Assembly: GCA_946480965.1 (NCBI GenBank)
Contig: CAMLMI010000024.1
Coordinates: 1 to 25,051, forward strand
DNA: 25,051 nt
Source of the DNA: an uncultured Verrucomicrobiales bacterium
GTDB taxonomy: Bacteria > Verrucomicrobiota > Verrucomicrobiae > Limisphaerales > CANJSG01
Direction of reading: 5' to 3'
The notes below the pieces were generated by a model. That model was not told the DNA's origin, did not search any database, and was given only the letters and a program-made list of their open reading frames with translations. A program made the position numbers and the translations under genes. The first letter of the stretch is position 1. Each line of letters starts with the position of its first letter. Below are positions 7,748 to 15,963 of this stretch, piece after piece.

Positions 7748-10051
7748 TCACTTTTTCTTCAGCGAGCTGTCGAAGGCGTCGGCCAAGGAACCCAGCCCGC
7801 CGCCCCGGCCCGGATTGAAGCTGGGCCGGGGCTGGAATCCTCCCGGCCTTGCGCCCTGCGGCCTCGGCGCCGCGGGTGAGCTGCGCTGTTCCTTGGCCGC
7901 GCCGATCTCGGGGTTGGCCTTCATCGAGAGCGCGATGCGTTTCCGGGGCAGGTCCACTTCGGTCACCGTGACCATGACCTTCTGGGAGACCTTTACGACT
8001 TCGGCGGCATCCTTGATGAAGCGATCCGCGAGCTGGCTGACGTGGACCAAGCCGTCCTGATGCACGCCGATGTCCACGAAGGCGCCGAACGCGGTCACGT
8101 TGGTCACGATGCCGGGCAGCTTCATGCCGGGCTTGAGGTCCTCCATCTTCTCCACGCCTTCCTTGAAGCTGAAGACCTCGAATTTCTCGCGCGGATCGCG
8201 TCCGGGCTTGGCCAGTTCCTGCACGATGTCCTGGAGCGTGGGCAGACCGACGCCGTCGCTGACGTATTTCTCCAGCTTCAGCTTTTGGCGCGCACCGGCG
8301 TCCTTGAGCAGATCGGTCACGGTGCAGCCGATGTCGCGGGCCATCGTGTCCACCAAAGCGTAGCGCTCAGGATGAACGGCGCTGGCGTCGAGCGGATGTT
8401 CGCCATCGCGGATGCGGAGGAAGCCGGCCGCCTGCTCGAAGGCTTTCGGCCCAAGGCGCGGCACCAGCAGCAGATCCTTGCGGGACTTGAACGGTCCCTT
8501 CTCGTTGCGGTGCGCGACGATGTTCGCGGCGAGCGACGGTCCGAGTCCGGAGACGTAGCTGAGGAGCTGTTTGCTGGCGGTGTTCAGCTCCACGCCGACG
8601 CCGTTCACGCAGGAGACGACCACGTCGTCGAGGCTGCGCTTGAGCGCGTTCTGATCCACGTCGTGCTGATACTGGCCGACGCCGATGCTCTTGGGATCGA
8701 GCTTCACCAGTTCGGCCAAGGGGTCCATCAAACGCCGCCCGATGCTGACGGAGCCGCGCACGGTCACGTCCTCGTTCGGAAACTCCTCACGAGCCGCTTC
8801 GCTGGCCGAATAAATGGACGCGCCGCTCTCGTTGACCATGACCACGGCGATGCTGGAAGGGAGCTTCAGCAGCTTGATGAACGCCTCCGTCTCGCGGCTG
8901 GCCGTGCCGTTGCCGATGGCGATGGCCTCAATTTGGAACTTCTTGATGAACGCCAAGACCACCTCGGCGGCTTCCCGCACCTGCGAAGGACCGGCGGCGG
9001 TGGGATAAATGACGTCATGGTGGAGCAGCTTCCCTTGGCGATCCAGGCACACGACCTTGCAGCCGGTGCGGAAACCGGGATCGATGGCCAAGACGTTCTT
9101 CTGGCCCAAGGCCGGCGCCAGCAGCAGCTCGCGCAGGTTCTCGGCGAAGACGCGGATGGCTTCTTGGTCGGCCTTCTTTTTGGACTCGATGCGGATCTCG
9201 CCTTCGATGGCGAACCCGAGCAGCCGCTTGAAACAATCCTGCGCCGCCAAGCGCACCTGTTCGCCTGCGGGTTTGCCCGGCGCTTTCACGAAGAGTTCTT
9301 CCAACGCGATGATCGCGTCGTTCTCCGGCGGCGTGATGCGAACCAGCAGGAATCCTTCTTCCTCGCCGCGCCGGATCGCCAGCAACCGATGGCTGGGGAT
9401 GGATTTCACCGGCTCGGTCCAGTCGAAGTAGTCCTTGAACTTCGCGCCTTCGGTTTCCTTTCCGGTCAGGACCTTCGAGCGAACGGTGCCTTCGCTCCAG
9501 TAAAGCTGGCGGAGCTTCGCGCGGGCCACGGCGTCGTCGTTGATCCACTCGGCGATGATGTCGCGAGCGCCGTAGAGCGCGGCGTTCGCATCGACGACAA
9601 GCCTCTCCGGATTGACGAAGGCGGCGGCTTCCTGGAGCGGATCGACGGTCTCCTGCTGCTCGAAGAGCATCTTCGCCAACGGCTCCAGACCGGCTTCCTT
9701 GGCGATGGTTGCGCGCGTGCGGCGCTTGGGCCGATACGGTGCGTAGAGATCCTCCAGCACCGTCAACGTCTCCGCGGCGGCGATGGCGTGCTTGAGGTCG
9801 TCGGAAAGGAGATTGCGCTCCACCAGCGACTTCACGATCGAGGTGCGGCGCTCGTCCAGTTCCGCGAGCTGAAGCATGCGGTCGCGGATGGAAGTGATGG
9901 CCACCTCGTCGAGCGTGCCGGTCACTTCCTTGCGGTAGCGGGCGATGAACGGGACGGTGGCCCCCTCCGCGATGAGCTTGGCGGTGGCGGCAACTTGGCG
10001 GGGCTGGACCTTCAGCTCGGAGGCGATCTTCGCGACGTAGGATTCGTTCAT
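7748..10051 (-). CDS. tex: Tex family RNA-binding transcriptional accessory protein
   Basis: The 767-residue protein matches the Tex family in length and order. The N-terminus has the family pattern MNESYVAKIASEL, then VPFIARYRKEVTGTLDE (about 33-50). The middle has a YqgF/RNase H-like domain opening at NVLAIDPGFRTGCKVVCLD (about 325-345), then helix-hairpin-helix segments around VVSCVNGVGVELNTAS and LLLVPRLGPKAFEQAAGFLRI. The C-terminal S1 RNA-binding domain begins PGIVTNVTAFGAFVDIGVH. The tail is low-complexity Pro/Arg/Gly ending in lysines. Tex-family proteins are cytoplasmic nucleic-acid-binding proteins linked to transcription (Spt6-like). ATG at 10051 is chosen because it starts the conserved N-terminus. 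The gene stands alone, divergent from the sigma factor and upstream of tRNA-Pro. Frames antisense to it are shadows. Confidence 0.95.
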   Translation of the reverse strand: MNESYVAKIASELKVQPRQVAATAKLIAEGATVPFIARYRKEVTGTLDEVAITSIRDRMLQLAELDERRTSIVKSLVERNLLSDDLKHAIAAAETLTVLEDLYAPYRPKRRTRATIAKEAGLEPLAKMLFEQQETVDPLQEAAAFVNPERLVVDANAALYGARDIIAEWINDDAVARAKLRQLYWSEGTVRSKVLTGKETEGAKFKDYFDWTEPVKSIPSHRLLAIRRGEEEGFLLVRITPPENDAIIALEELFVKAPGKPAGEQVRLAAQDCFKRLLGFAIEGEIRIESKKKADQEAIRVFAENLRELLLAPALGQKNVLAIDPGFRTGCKVVCLDRQGKLLHHDVIYPTAAGPSQVREAAEVVLAFIKKFQIEAIAIGNGTASRETEAFIKLLKLPSSIAVVMVNESGASIYSASEAAREEFPNEDVTVRGSVSIGRRLMDPLAELVKLDPKSIGVGQYQHDVDQNALKRSLDDVVVSCVNGVGVELNTASKQLLSYVSGLGPSLAANIVAHRNEKGPFKSRKDLLLVPRLGPKAFEQAAGFLRIRDGEHPLDASAVHPERYALVDTMARDIGCTVTDLLKDAGARQKLKLEKYVSDGVGLPTLQDIVQELAKPGRDPREKFEVFSFKEGVEKMEDLKPGMKLPGIVTNVTAFGAFVDIGVHQDGLVHVSQLADRFIKDAAEVVKVSQKVMVTVTEVDLPRKRIALSMKANPEIGAAKEQRSSPAAPRPQGARPGGFQPRPSFNPGRGGGLGSLADAFDSSLKKK

Positions 10052-10138
10052 GGAATCGGGCCGCCGTGAATGCCGCCGATGCTCCGGAGATGCAACCCGA
10101 AACCCCGGCCCTTTCCCCGCCGGGCCCGGGATTTCTCT

Positions 10139-10158
10139 GGCCGAAGACCGCTTCGGCC
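10139..10158. other. Short GC-rich hairpin in the tex / sigma-factor intergenic region
   Basis: GGCCGAAG-ACCG-CTTCGGCC is a perfect 8-bp stem with a 4-base loop, about 88 bases before the sigma-factor start and upstream of tex on the other strand. It could be a leader structure or operator. Its function is unknown. Confidence 0.3.
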
Positions 10159-10245
10159 CGGCTCAATCCCCGCCCAAGGAAGCCCTCCGCAAGAATCCTG
10201 CGGAACCTTCCCCCGCCCGGTGCATCCCACCTGCGGTGCGACATC

Positions 10246-10764
10246 ATGGCCGACAACGCGGAATTCGCCGGGATCGTGGAGCGGTTTTACGAGCCGCTCT
10301 ACCGCTTTGCCTACAGCTTGACGCGGTCCGAGGCGGACGCGGGCGATCTGACCCAGCACACGTTCCTCGTCTTTGCGGAGAAGCGGGCCGGGCTCCGTGA
10401 CGCGGCCAAGACCAAGTCGTGGCTCTTCACGATCCTGCACCGGAAGTTTCTCGAACGCTGCCGTCGCGAGACCCGCTTCCACCACCACGAGCTGGACGAA
10501 GCCTCGTGGGACATCCCGTCCGTCGCGCCGCCCGAGACGAGCGGCCTCGATGCCGAGCAAGTCGTGGCCGCGTTGGCGACATTGGACGAGGTCTTCCGCG
10601 CTCCGGTCGCCTTGTTCTATTTGGAAGACCACAGCTATCCCGAGATCGCGGAGATGCTCGAAGTGCCGCTCGGGACGGTGAAGTCGAGGATCTCGCGGGG
10701 CGTGCGCCAGCTCCAGGCGCTGCTCGGTGCGGAGACCCGCAGAAAGGAGCCCAGCCGTGACTAG
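10246..10764 (+). CDS. ECF-type RNA polymerase sigma factor
   Basis: This 172-residue protein has the two-domain layout of extracytoplasmic-function sigma factors. Sigma-2 lies at about 8-75 (FYEPLYRFAYSLTRSEADAGDLTQHTFLVF, then KTKSWLFTILHRKFLERCRR). Sigma-4 lies at about 107-162, with the helix-turn-helix YPEIAEMLEVPLGTVKSRISRGVRQL. ATG 10246 is preferred over an upstream in-frame ATG at 10066 because the sigma-2 domain begins right after it and the added 60 residues look like translated leader. The last codons overlap the next gene, so the two are translationally coupled. It probably directs core RNA polymerase to a small regulon under control of the membrane protein encoded next. The ECF subgroup cannot be assigned by eye. 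Confidence 0.9.
   Translation: MADNAEFAGIVERFYEPLYRFAYSLTRSEADAGDLTQHTFLVFAEKRAGLRDAAKTKSWLFTILHRKFLERCRRETRFHHHELDEASWDIPSVAPPETSGLDAEQVVAALATLDEVFRAPVALFYLEDHSYPEIAEMLEVPLGTVKSRISRGVRQLQALLGAETRRKEPSRD
10743..10749 (+). promoter_or_regulatory. Ribosome-binding site of the anti-sigma-like gene
   Basis: AAAGGAG lies 7 bases before GTG 10757, inside the 3' end of the sigma-factor gene. This decides the start of the next gene against the upstream in-frame GTG at 10727, which has no comparable site. Confidence 0.7.
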
Positions 10765-11491
10765 AGACGAAGCCAAAGAAATCCTTCTCCGCCACCGCCC
10801 CGGCCTCGCCCTCGACGACGCCGAAGACGCGGAGGCTGCCCAAGCCCTCGCGCTGGCCCGGCACGACGCGGAACTGGGCGACTGGCTGCAACGCCACGGT
10901 TTGTTCCAGGAATCGGTGCGCACCAGCCTGCGCCGCATCGCGCCCCCGGCTGGATTGAAGGAAGCGATCCTGAACCGCCAGCCTGCCCCGCCGAAGATCA
11001 TGCCGTTGCGCCAATGGTTCGCGCTCGCGGCCGCGGCCTGCGTGGCCCTGCTGGTTTCCTTCGCCGTCTGGCGTTTGCAGCCCCGGGAGGACACCACCTT
11101 CGCCGGGTTCCGCGAACGCATGGCCCGGAACGCCCTGCGCGACTATCGGATGGATCTCCTGACCAACGACCTTGCCCAGATCCGAGCGTTCCTGACGGAG
11201 AAGAACGTCCAGCCCGGCTACCAATTGACCGACGCGCTCAACCGTCTGCCCGGCTACGGCTGTGCGGCGTTGCGCTGGCAAAACAAGCCGGTGGCCATGA
11301 TCTGCTTCGATCTCGGCGGAGGAAAACCCCTCTACCTCTTCGTGGCCGACACGGCGGATGTTCCAGCCATTCCAGCCACGACGACGGTCTCTCCGGTCCA
11401 TCGCTTGAACACCGCCAGTTGGGTGCGCGACGGCAAGGTCTATGTCTTGGCCGGAGAAGTGCCCGAAGCGGAACTGCGTGGTTTCCTTTGA
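10757..11491 (+). CDS. Single-pass membrane protein, probable anti-sigma factor
   Basis: The 244-residue product starts at GTG 10757 and overlaps the sigma-factor stop by 8 bases, an arrangement typical of sigma/anti-sigma pairs. It has an acidic helical N-terminal region of about 80 residues (MTRDEAKEILLRHRPG), one transmembrane helix at about 86-105 (QWFALAAAACVALLVSFAVW) and an outer domain of about 140 residues with GYGCAALRWQNKPVAMICFD and KPLYLFVADTADVP. The topology puts the N-terminus in the cytoplasm, where it could hold the sigma factor. It lacks the HxxxCxxC zinc motif of classical ZAS anti-sigma factors, so the role is inferred from gene order, overlap and topology. The outer domain may sense a signal or ligand; I cannot name it. 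Confidence 0.72.
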   Translation: MTRDEAKEILLRHRPGLALDDAEDAEAAQALALARHDAELGDWLQRHGLFQESVRTSLRRIAPPAGLKEAILNRQPAPPKIMPLRQWFALAAAACVALLVSFAVWRLQPREDTTFAGFRERMARNALRDYRMDLLTNDLAQIRAFLTEKNVQPGYQLTDALNRLPGYGCAALRWQNKPVAMICFDLGGGKPLYLFVADTADVPAIPATTTVSPVHRLNTASWVRDGKVYVLAGEVPEAELRGFL

Positions 11492-11518
11492 GCCGAGGGC
11501 GAGCCGCCCAGCCTCCGA

Positions 11519-12361
11519 TCATTGCCGGACGCTCGTGCGCTCCATCAGCCAGCGGAAGTCTTCGCGCCCCTCTTCGGAAACGACGAAGGGCAGGCCCGCC
11601 GCATCCGGCCGGGCCGGTCGCCGCACTTCCTTCGACTCCCACCGGTGCAGCTCGCTGTGGCCGTCGGCGTAGGAGAGCGAGCCCGCGCCGTTGTGGTTCG
11701 ACGCGGGCAGATCCATCCACTCGCCGGCGTAGGCGTCGTTCACGAAGTAGCCGTCGTTGATGCTGTCGGGATGCTCGTCCAGCAATACGAAGAGCCGCGC
11801 GGGCTGGGGAATGGCCGACTGGCTGAAGAACTGGACGTAGTAGGGGTTGTTGACGTTCTTGCCGGAAGAGGAAGCCGGTCCGGCGTCGCCCATCATCGCG
11901 TTCATCGAATAGCTGCGCACGCGGGAACGCCAACCGACGGAGCGTTGCACCGCGCTCACGATGTCATCGGCCGGGCAACGGAAGACGGCCGCGTTGCCGG
12001 AGACGTAGCGGCCGAGCGCGGCCTGGGTGAGCCCGAGGGTGTTGGTGTTGTCCGCGTCCAGCTCCCAGGAGAGGAGGTTGTTCACCCAGTTGCTGTTGGT
12101 GCGGACATCGGCCGTGCGCCGACCGGAATCGCCGCCGAGGTTGTAGGCGAGGCGACCGGCGTTGTCGTCGGCGTAGAGCAGCCAAGCAAGGGTGAGCTGG
12201 CGGTTGTTGTTGAGACAGGCCGTGGCCAGCCCGCTCCGTTTGGCCCGCCCGAGAGCGGGCAACAGCATCGCCGCGAGGATCGCGATGATGGCGATGACGA
12301 CCAGGAGCTCCACCAGGGTGAAGCCGTGGACTGCGGCACCGGTGAACTTTCGCGGTCTCAT
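11519..12361 (-). CDS. Prepilin-type N-terminal cleavage/methylation protein with H-X9-DG motif
   Basis: The 280-residue protein has a class III signal: a short basic leader ([13 protein letters not shown]), then the mature start [20 protein letters not shown], where a prepilin peptidase would cut after Gly and methylate Phe. Glu five residues into the mature protein is present. The conserved [29 protein letters not shown] segment follows. The C-terminal half carries [21 protein letters not shown] and [12 protein letters not shown], which fits the H-X9-DG processing-associated motif. Such proteins are abundant in Verrucomicrobiota and Planctomycetota and belong to type II secretion/type IV pilus-like pseudopilins, anchored in the inner membrane. 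Substrate and assembly partners are unknown. The gene converges with the anti-sigma gene (27-bp gap) and diverges from a paralogue. Confidence 0.88.
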   Translation of the reverse strand: MRPRKFTGAAVHGFTLVELLVVIAIIAILAAMLLPALGRAKRSGLATACLNNNRQLTLAWLLYADDNAGRLAYNLGGDSGRRTADVRTNSNWVNNLLSWELDADNTNTLGLTQAALGRYVSGNAAVFRCPADDIVSAVQRSVGWRSRVRSYSMNAMMGDAGPASSSGKNVNNPYYVQFFSQSAIPQPARLFVLLDEHPDSINDGYFVNDAYAGEWMDLPASNHNGAGSLSYADGHSELHRWESKEVRRPARPDAAGLPFVVSEEGREDFRWLMERTSVRQ

Positions 12362-12554
12362 TCCGGGGAATTATGGGCTCGACGCCCCGAAGCCGGCAAC
12401 CGTGGAGCCTGACCATCGCCCCGGCCATCTATTCCACGGACCATCCGGGCATATGAACGAGGATGATCGAGCGTTCAGGGTCACATCCCCAAAACAGGGG
12501 CCGGATAGACGGCCGTTGAAAGCGCATCGTGTTCTCACAGCCGCCCACAACTTT

Positions 12555-13436
12555 ATGCGCTCTTGCCCCGCAGAAACCAGAAGCTCCTCCGGAGGATTCA
12601 CGCTGATCGAACTGCTCGTGGTCATCGCCATCATCGCGATCCTCGCCTCGATGCTTCTGCCCGCGCTGTCGAAGGCGAAGACCAAGGCCCAAGGCATCGG
12701 ATGCCTGAACAACACCAAGCAGCTCACCATTGCCTGGCACCTCTACTCGGGAGAAAACTCCGACCGGGTGGCCAACAACTACGGCGTCAACGAAACCATC
12801 GCCGCCATCAACAGCGGGGCCCTCAACAACTGGGTCAACAATGTGATGACTTGGGGAGCCAGCACTTCGGTTTCAGACCAAAGCGTGACCAACAATGCCT
12901 GGGTGGCGAACGGCGTGCTGGGCCGCTACACCGGCGGCGTGGTCGGCGCCTACAAGTGTCCTGCCGACATCTACCTCAGCCCGGTGCAGCAACAGCGCGG
13001 CTTCAAGCAGCGCAACCGCAGCCTCGCGATGAACGCCTATTTCGGCCACTTCAACACCGGGAGCGGGGTCAATTCAGGAACCCAGACCTACAAGCAGTTC
13101 CTCAAACAATCGGATGTCCCGAAGCCGTCAAAGACCTGGCTGTTCATCGACGAGCACCCCGACTCCATCAACGACGGCTATTTCATCAACGGCCCAACCG
13201 AGGGGGCTTGGTCCGACATTCCCGCCTCCTACCACAACGGAGCCTGCGGCTTCTCCTTTGCCGACGGCCATTCGGAGATCAAGCGCTGGCAGAGCCGGAC
13301 CTCCAAATACCCGCGGGTTAATTACACCTATCCAGCTCGGCAGAACTTCGATGCGGCCGGACGAGCCGACTTCAACTGGTATCTGGAGCGCACCGGCCAC
13401 GTGCGGCAGAATGGTGCTTACGATTTCGGCTACTGA
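12555..13436 (+). CDS. Prepilin-type protein with H-X9-DG motif, paralogue of its divergent neighbour
   Basis: From ATG 12555 the product is 293 residues: leader [14 protein letters not shown], cleavage before [20 protein letters not shown], then [21 protein letters not shown]. The C-terminal part has [21 protein letters not shown] and [19 protein letters not shown] (H-X9-DG). An in-frame ATG at 12453 would add 34 residues. Neither start has a clear Shine-Dalgarno, and the shorter leader is more usual for prepilins. Similarity to the divergent gene runs the whole length, with the same landmarks in the same order, so the two are paralogues. The inferred role is a pseudopilin or surface-exposed filament-like protein matured by a prepilin peptidase encoded elsewhere. 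It converges with the permease gene, with an 18-bp gap. Confidence 0.87.
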   Translation: MRSCPAETRSSSGGFTLIELLVVIAIIAILASMLLPALSKAKTKAQGIGCLNNTKQLTIAWHLYSGENSDRVANNYGVNETIAAINSGALNNWVNNVMTWGASTSVSDQSVTNNAWVANGVLGRYTGGVVGAYKCPADIYLSPVQQQRGFKQRNRSLAMNAYFGHFNTGSGVNSGTQTYKQFLKQSDVPKPSKTWLFIDEHPDSINDGYFINGPTEGAWSDIPASYHNGACGFSFADGHSEIKRWQSRTSKYPRVNYTYPARQNFDAAGRADFNWYLERTGHVRQNGAYDFGY

Positions 13437-13454
13437 AAACTGCCCGGTGGCGGC

Positions 13455-14210
13455 TCAGTTGAAGGACTTGAACAGCGTCCGCAGGCTCAGCCCCATGATC
13501 AGGATTCCCACCAGGATCATGAACGGCTTCTGCGGAACCCGCTTGCAGGCCCAAGCTCCGAGCGGCGCGGCGATCACGCCGCCCAGCGCCAGGCCGAGGA
13601 TGATCTGCCAATGGGTCAGGCCGAGTGTCAGGATGAAGACGATGGAGGAAGACAGGGTGACGAAGAACTCCACCGCGTTGACGCTGCCAATGGCTTCGCG
13701 CATGGCGTTGCCGCGCGCGATGAGATTCGAGGCCACGATCGGTCCCCAGCCACCGCCGCCGATGGCGTCGATCATCGCGCCGAAAAAAGCCAACGGGCTG
13801 AGATGCGTCGTGACTTCCTTGTTCCCCGGCTTGCGGAACGCCTTGCGGATGATCACCGCGCCCATGATGAGCAGATATGCGGCGATGTAGGGCTTGAGCT
13901 TGTCGCCAGGCAACGAGCTGAGGATGTAGGCGCCGATGGCCGCGCCGATGACACCGGGGATCAGCAGGCGTTTGAAGAGCGTCTTGCTGACGTTGCCGAA
14001 GGCATGGTGCGAAAGGGCGGAAGCGCCGGTGGTGACGCATTCCGCCGCATGCACCGTGGCGCTGGCGGCCACCGGCGACACTCCCGATCCGATGAGAATG
14101 CTGGTCGCCGTCACGCCGTAGGCCATGCCCAGCGCGCCGTCGATGATCTGGGCGACAAACCCGGCGAGGACGTAGTAGCCAAACTCGGCCGTCAGCAGCC
14201 CCTCCATCAT
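13455..14210 (-). CDS. TauE/SafE family permease, probable sulfate/sulfite transporter
   Basis: The 251-residue, strongly hydrophobic protein fits the TauE/SafE (COG0730) family. It has several transmembrane segments and the internal repeat of glycine-rich motifs: IIDGALGMAYGVTATSIL near the N-terminus and MIDAIGGGGWGPIVASNLI after the central loop. ATG 14210 overlaps the cysN stop in an ATGA, so translation is coupled and the gene is the last of the cys operon. Characterised family members export sulfite or sulfoacetate. In Corynebacterium glutamicum a TauE-like CysZ ends the comparable cysIXHDNYZ cluster and is linked to sulfate uptake. The direction of transport here cannot be read from sequence, but a sulfur oxyanion substrate is strongly suggested by the operon. 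Confidence 0.88.
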   Translation of the reverse strand: MMEGLLTAEFGYYVLAGFVAQIIDGALGMAYGVTATSILIGSGVSPVAASATVHAAECVTTGASALSHHAFGNVSKTLFKRLLIPGVIGAAIGAYILSSLPGDKLKPYIAAYLLIMGAVIIRKAFRKPGNKEVTTHLSPLAFFGAMIDAIGGGGWGPIVASNLIARGNAMREAIGSVNAVEFFVTLSSSIVFILTLGLTHWQIILGLALGGVIAAPLGAWACKRVPQKPFMILVGILIMGLSLRTLFKSFN

Positions 14211-15556
14211 ATCGCGAAGTCGTTATACTCCGGCTTCACGGCTTCCAGCGGTGGATAGAGCATCCCGGCGGCGACGGTGGCGTTGGTCCCCTGCTCGATC
14301 AGGATGAAGGAGCCGGTCAGGCGGTTGGCCGCGTAGCCGTCAAAGACCAACGGCTTGGCCGTGCGCAGGCTGACCTGGCCAATGTCGTTCATCGCCAGCT
14401 CGGCGGGATCGGCCGCCGGTTCCAAGGTGTCGAAGTTGATGCGGCTTTCCAGCTTCGTGACCATCGCCTGCAAGGTCTGGGTGCCATGCTTGAGGAAGTA
14501 TTTCTTCCCCGCCTGCAAAGGGCGCGGAGCCATCCAGGAGACTCGGGCACGCAGGTCTGAGGCCATGCCGGGCAGGTTCTCCAATCCCACGATGAAATCG
14601 CCGCGGCTCACATCCACGTCGTGCTCCAAGCACAGCGTGACAGACTGCGGCGAGAAGGCTTCTTCCAGCGTGCCGTCGTAGGTCCAGATCTCCTTCACCG
14701 TCGTCTTCACGCCGCTGGGGAGGACCATGATCTTCTGGCCCTTCTTCACGATGCCACCGGCGAGCTGGCCGCTGAGGCCGCGGAAATCATGGAGCGCCTT
14801 GTCGGTCGGGTTGTTCGGACGGTTCACCCACTGAACGGGGAAACGAAGCGCGCTGAGATTCCAGTCGCTGGCGATGTGGACGGTCTCCAGATGGCCGAGC
14901 AACGACGGCCCGACATACCACGGCGTCTTGTCCGAGAGGGTCACGACGTTGTCGCCGTTGAGCGCGCTCATGGGGATGAACTTCACGTCCTTGAACACGT
15001 CGAGCTTGGGCAGGAAGCCCTCGATCTCGTCGCGGATCTCGGTGAAACGCGCCTCGCTCCAGTCGACGAGGTCCATCTTGTTCACCGCAATGACGAGGTG
15101 GGGAATGCCGAGCAGCGCGGCGATGTAGGTGTGGCGGCGGGTCTGCTCGATCACGCCCTGGCGCGCGTCCACCAGCACGATGGAGAGGTTCGCCGTGGAG
15201 GCGCCCGTGACCATGTTGCGGGTGTATTGGACGTGCCCCGGCGTGTCCGCGACGATGAACTTCCGGCGCGGCGTGGCGAAGTAGCGGTAGGCGACGTCGA
15301 TGGTGATGCCCTGCTCGCGTTCGGCGCGGAGGCCGTCGGTCAGGTTGGCCAAGTTGATCTGACCGCCGCCGGTGATGTCGGCGGAACGCTCCAACGTCTC
15401 CATCTGGTCCTCCATGATCGACTTGGAGTCGTAGAGGAGCCGGCCGATGAGCGTGGACTTGCCGTCGTCAACGCTGCCGCAGGTGTTAAAGCGAAGCAGT
15501 TCGATGGGGTGCGAACTCGAAGATCGGGAATCGGAGATCGGAGATCGGGTGGGCAT
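14207..15556 (-). CDS. cysN: Sulfate adenylyltransferase large (GTPase) subunit
   Basis: The 449-residue protein is the GTPase subunit that drives ATP sulfurylase with CysD: ATP + sulfate gives APS + PPi. GTPase motifs are visible: P-loop GSVDDGKST (27-35), switch II DTPGH (104-108), NKMD (159-162) and SAL in the G5 region. EF-Tu-like beta-barrel domains II and III follow. It stops without an APS-kinase (CysC) domain, so APS phosphorylation, if it occurs, is encoded elsewhere. The family core begins at about HPIELLRFNTC; the preceding residues 2-15 (PTRSPISDSRSSSS) are encoded by a flanking dispersed repeat, and the only in-frame ATG before the P-loop is in that repeat at 15556. The original start therefore appears to have been replaced by the insertion. 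The stop overlaps the permease start by 4 bases. Confidence 0.95.
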   Translation of the reverse strand: MPTRSPISDSRSSSSHPIELLRFNTCGSVDDGKSTLIGRLLYDSKSIMEDQMETLERSADITGGGQINLANLTDGLRAEREQGITIDVAYRYFATPRRKFIVADTPGHVQYTRNMVTGASTANLSIVLVDARQGVIEQTRRHTYIAALLGIPHLVIAVNKMDLVDWSEARFTEIRDEIEGFLPKLDVFKDVKFIPMSALNGDNVVTLSDKTPWYVGPSLLGHLETVHIASDWNLSALRFPVQWVNRPNNPTDKALHDFRGLSGQLAGGIVKKGQKIMVLPSGVKTTVKEIWTYDGTLEEAFSPQSVTLCLEHDVDVSRGDFIVGLENLPGMASDLRARVSWMAPRPLQAGKKYFLKHGTQTLQAMVTKLESRINFDTLEPAADPAELAMNDIGQVSLRTAKPLVFDGYAANRLTGSFILIEQGTNATVAAGMLYPPLEAVKPEYNDFAI

Positions 15557-15585
15557 GATCGGAGATGGAAAATCGGAGATCGGAG
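15518..15585. repeat. ATCGGAGATCGG repeat array, arm on the cysN side of the four-helix cassette
   Basis: Tandem imperfect units of GATCGGAGATCGG and GATCGGGAATCGG run from within the cysN N-terminal codons to just past the stop of the four-helix-bundle gene. The same sequence occurs in inverted orientation on the other side of that gene (15964-15997), so the two arms could pair over the whole gene. Confidence 0.8.
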
Positions 15586-15592
15586 TTGGGGA

Positions 15593-15961
15593 CTAGTCGC
15601 GCCTGTCCAGCGAGCGGATCAATCCGCTGACGAGCTTGCCGGTTCGGATGCATCGACCAAGAAGCCCCGACTGTTCTTCTTGGGATATAAAATGATTGTC
15701 GAGCAGCACATAGCTCATGGAGCGGACTTCGCCGCAAGACCGGCGGGCGTAGCCGTAGAGTTGCCGTTTTTCGCCCAGACTCATGCTTTCCCAACCTTCG
15801 GCGATGTTGTTCATCACGGAAACGGCGGCTCGGCGAAGCTGATCAGCAAGACCGAAATCCCGGCACAACGGATCACGACGGCAGAACGCATAGATTTCGT
15901 TGGTCAGCTCGCGCGCCAACTTCCATGCGTCCAAGTCTTCAAATGAGTCCGGTGAGGCCAT
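15593..15961 (-). CDS. Four-helix-bundle protein (23S rRNA IVS-protein / Avd-like family), inserted in the cys operon
   Basis: The 122-residue product carries the hallmarks of the four-helix-bundle family (TIGR02436-like): FEDLDAWKLARELTNEIYAF at the start, FGLADQLRRAAVSVMNNIAEG in the middle, then a helix with YGYARRSCGEVRSM and a final amphipathic helix. Family members include ORFs of 23S rRNA intervening sequences and the Avd accessory protein of diversity-generating retroelements, which form basic nucleic-acid-binding oligomers; most stand-alone copies have no known function. ATG 15961 fits the family start; an in-frame upstream start at 15991 would lie inside the repeat. The gene splits cysD from cysN (gaps of 40 and 36 bases) and has inverted ATCGGAGATCGG repeats on both sides. 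By eye its coding sequence is less GC-rich than its neighbours. No reverse transcriptase or rRNA gene is nearby. Confidence 0.88.
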   Translation of the reverse strand: MASPDSFEDLDAWKLARELTNEIYAFCRRDPLCRDFGLADQLRRAAVSVMNNIAEGWESMSLGEKRQLYGYARRSCGEVRSMSYVLLDNHFISQEEQSGLLGRCIRTGKLVSGLIRSLDRRD

Positions 15962-15963
15962 GC

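Noticed and set aside
7089..8060. Frame reading through tRNA-Pro on the plus strand (RFELTTSSTPRKRATKLRYVPT)
   Set aside because: This peptide is the well-known translation of an antisense tRNA; the frame also spans the spacer and the end of tex.
8042..10069. Open frame of 675 codons antisense to tex
   Set aside because: Composition is typical of an antisense shadow (His/Asp/Leu/Gly-rich) with no recognisable motif; tex on the other strand has full family conservation.
10727..10756. Upstream GTG (10727) as start of the anti-sigma-like protein
   Set aside because: AAAGGAG at 10743-10749 is correctly spaced for GTG 10757 and not for 10727.
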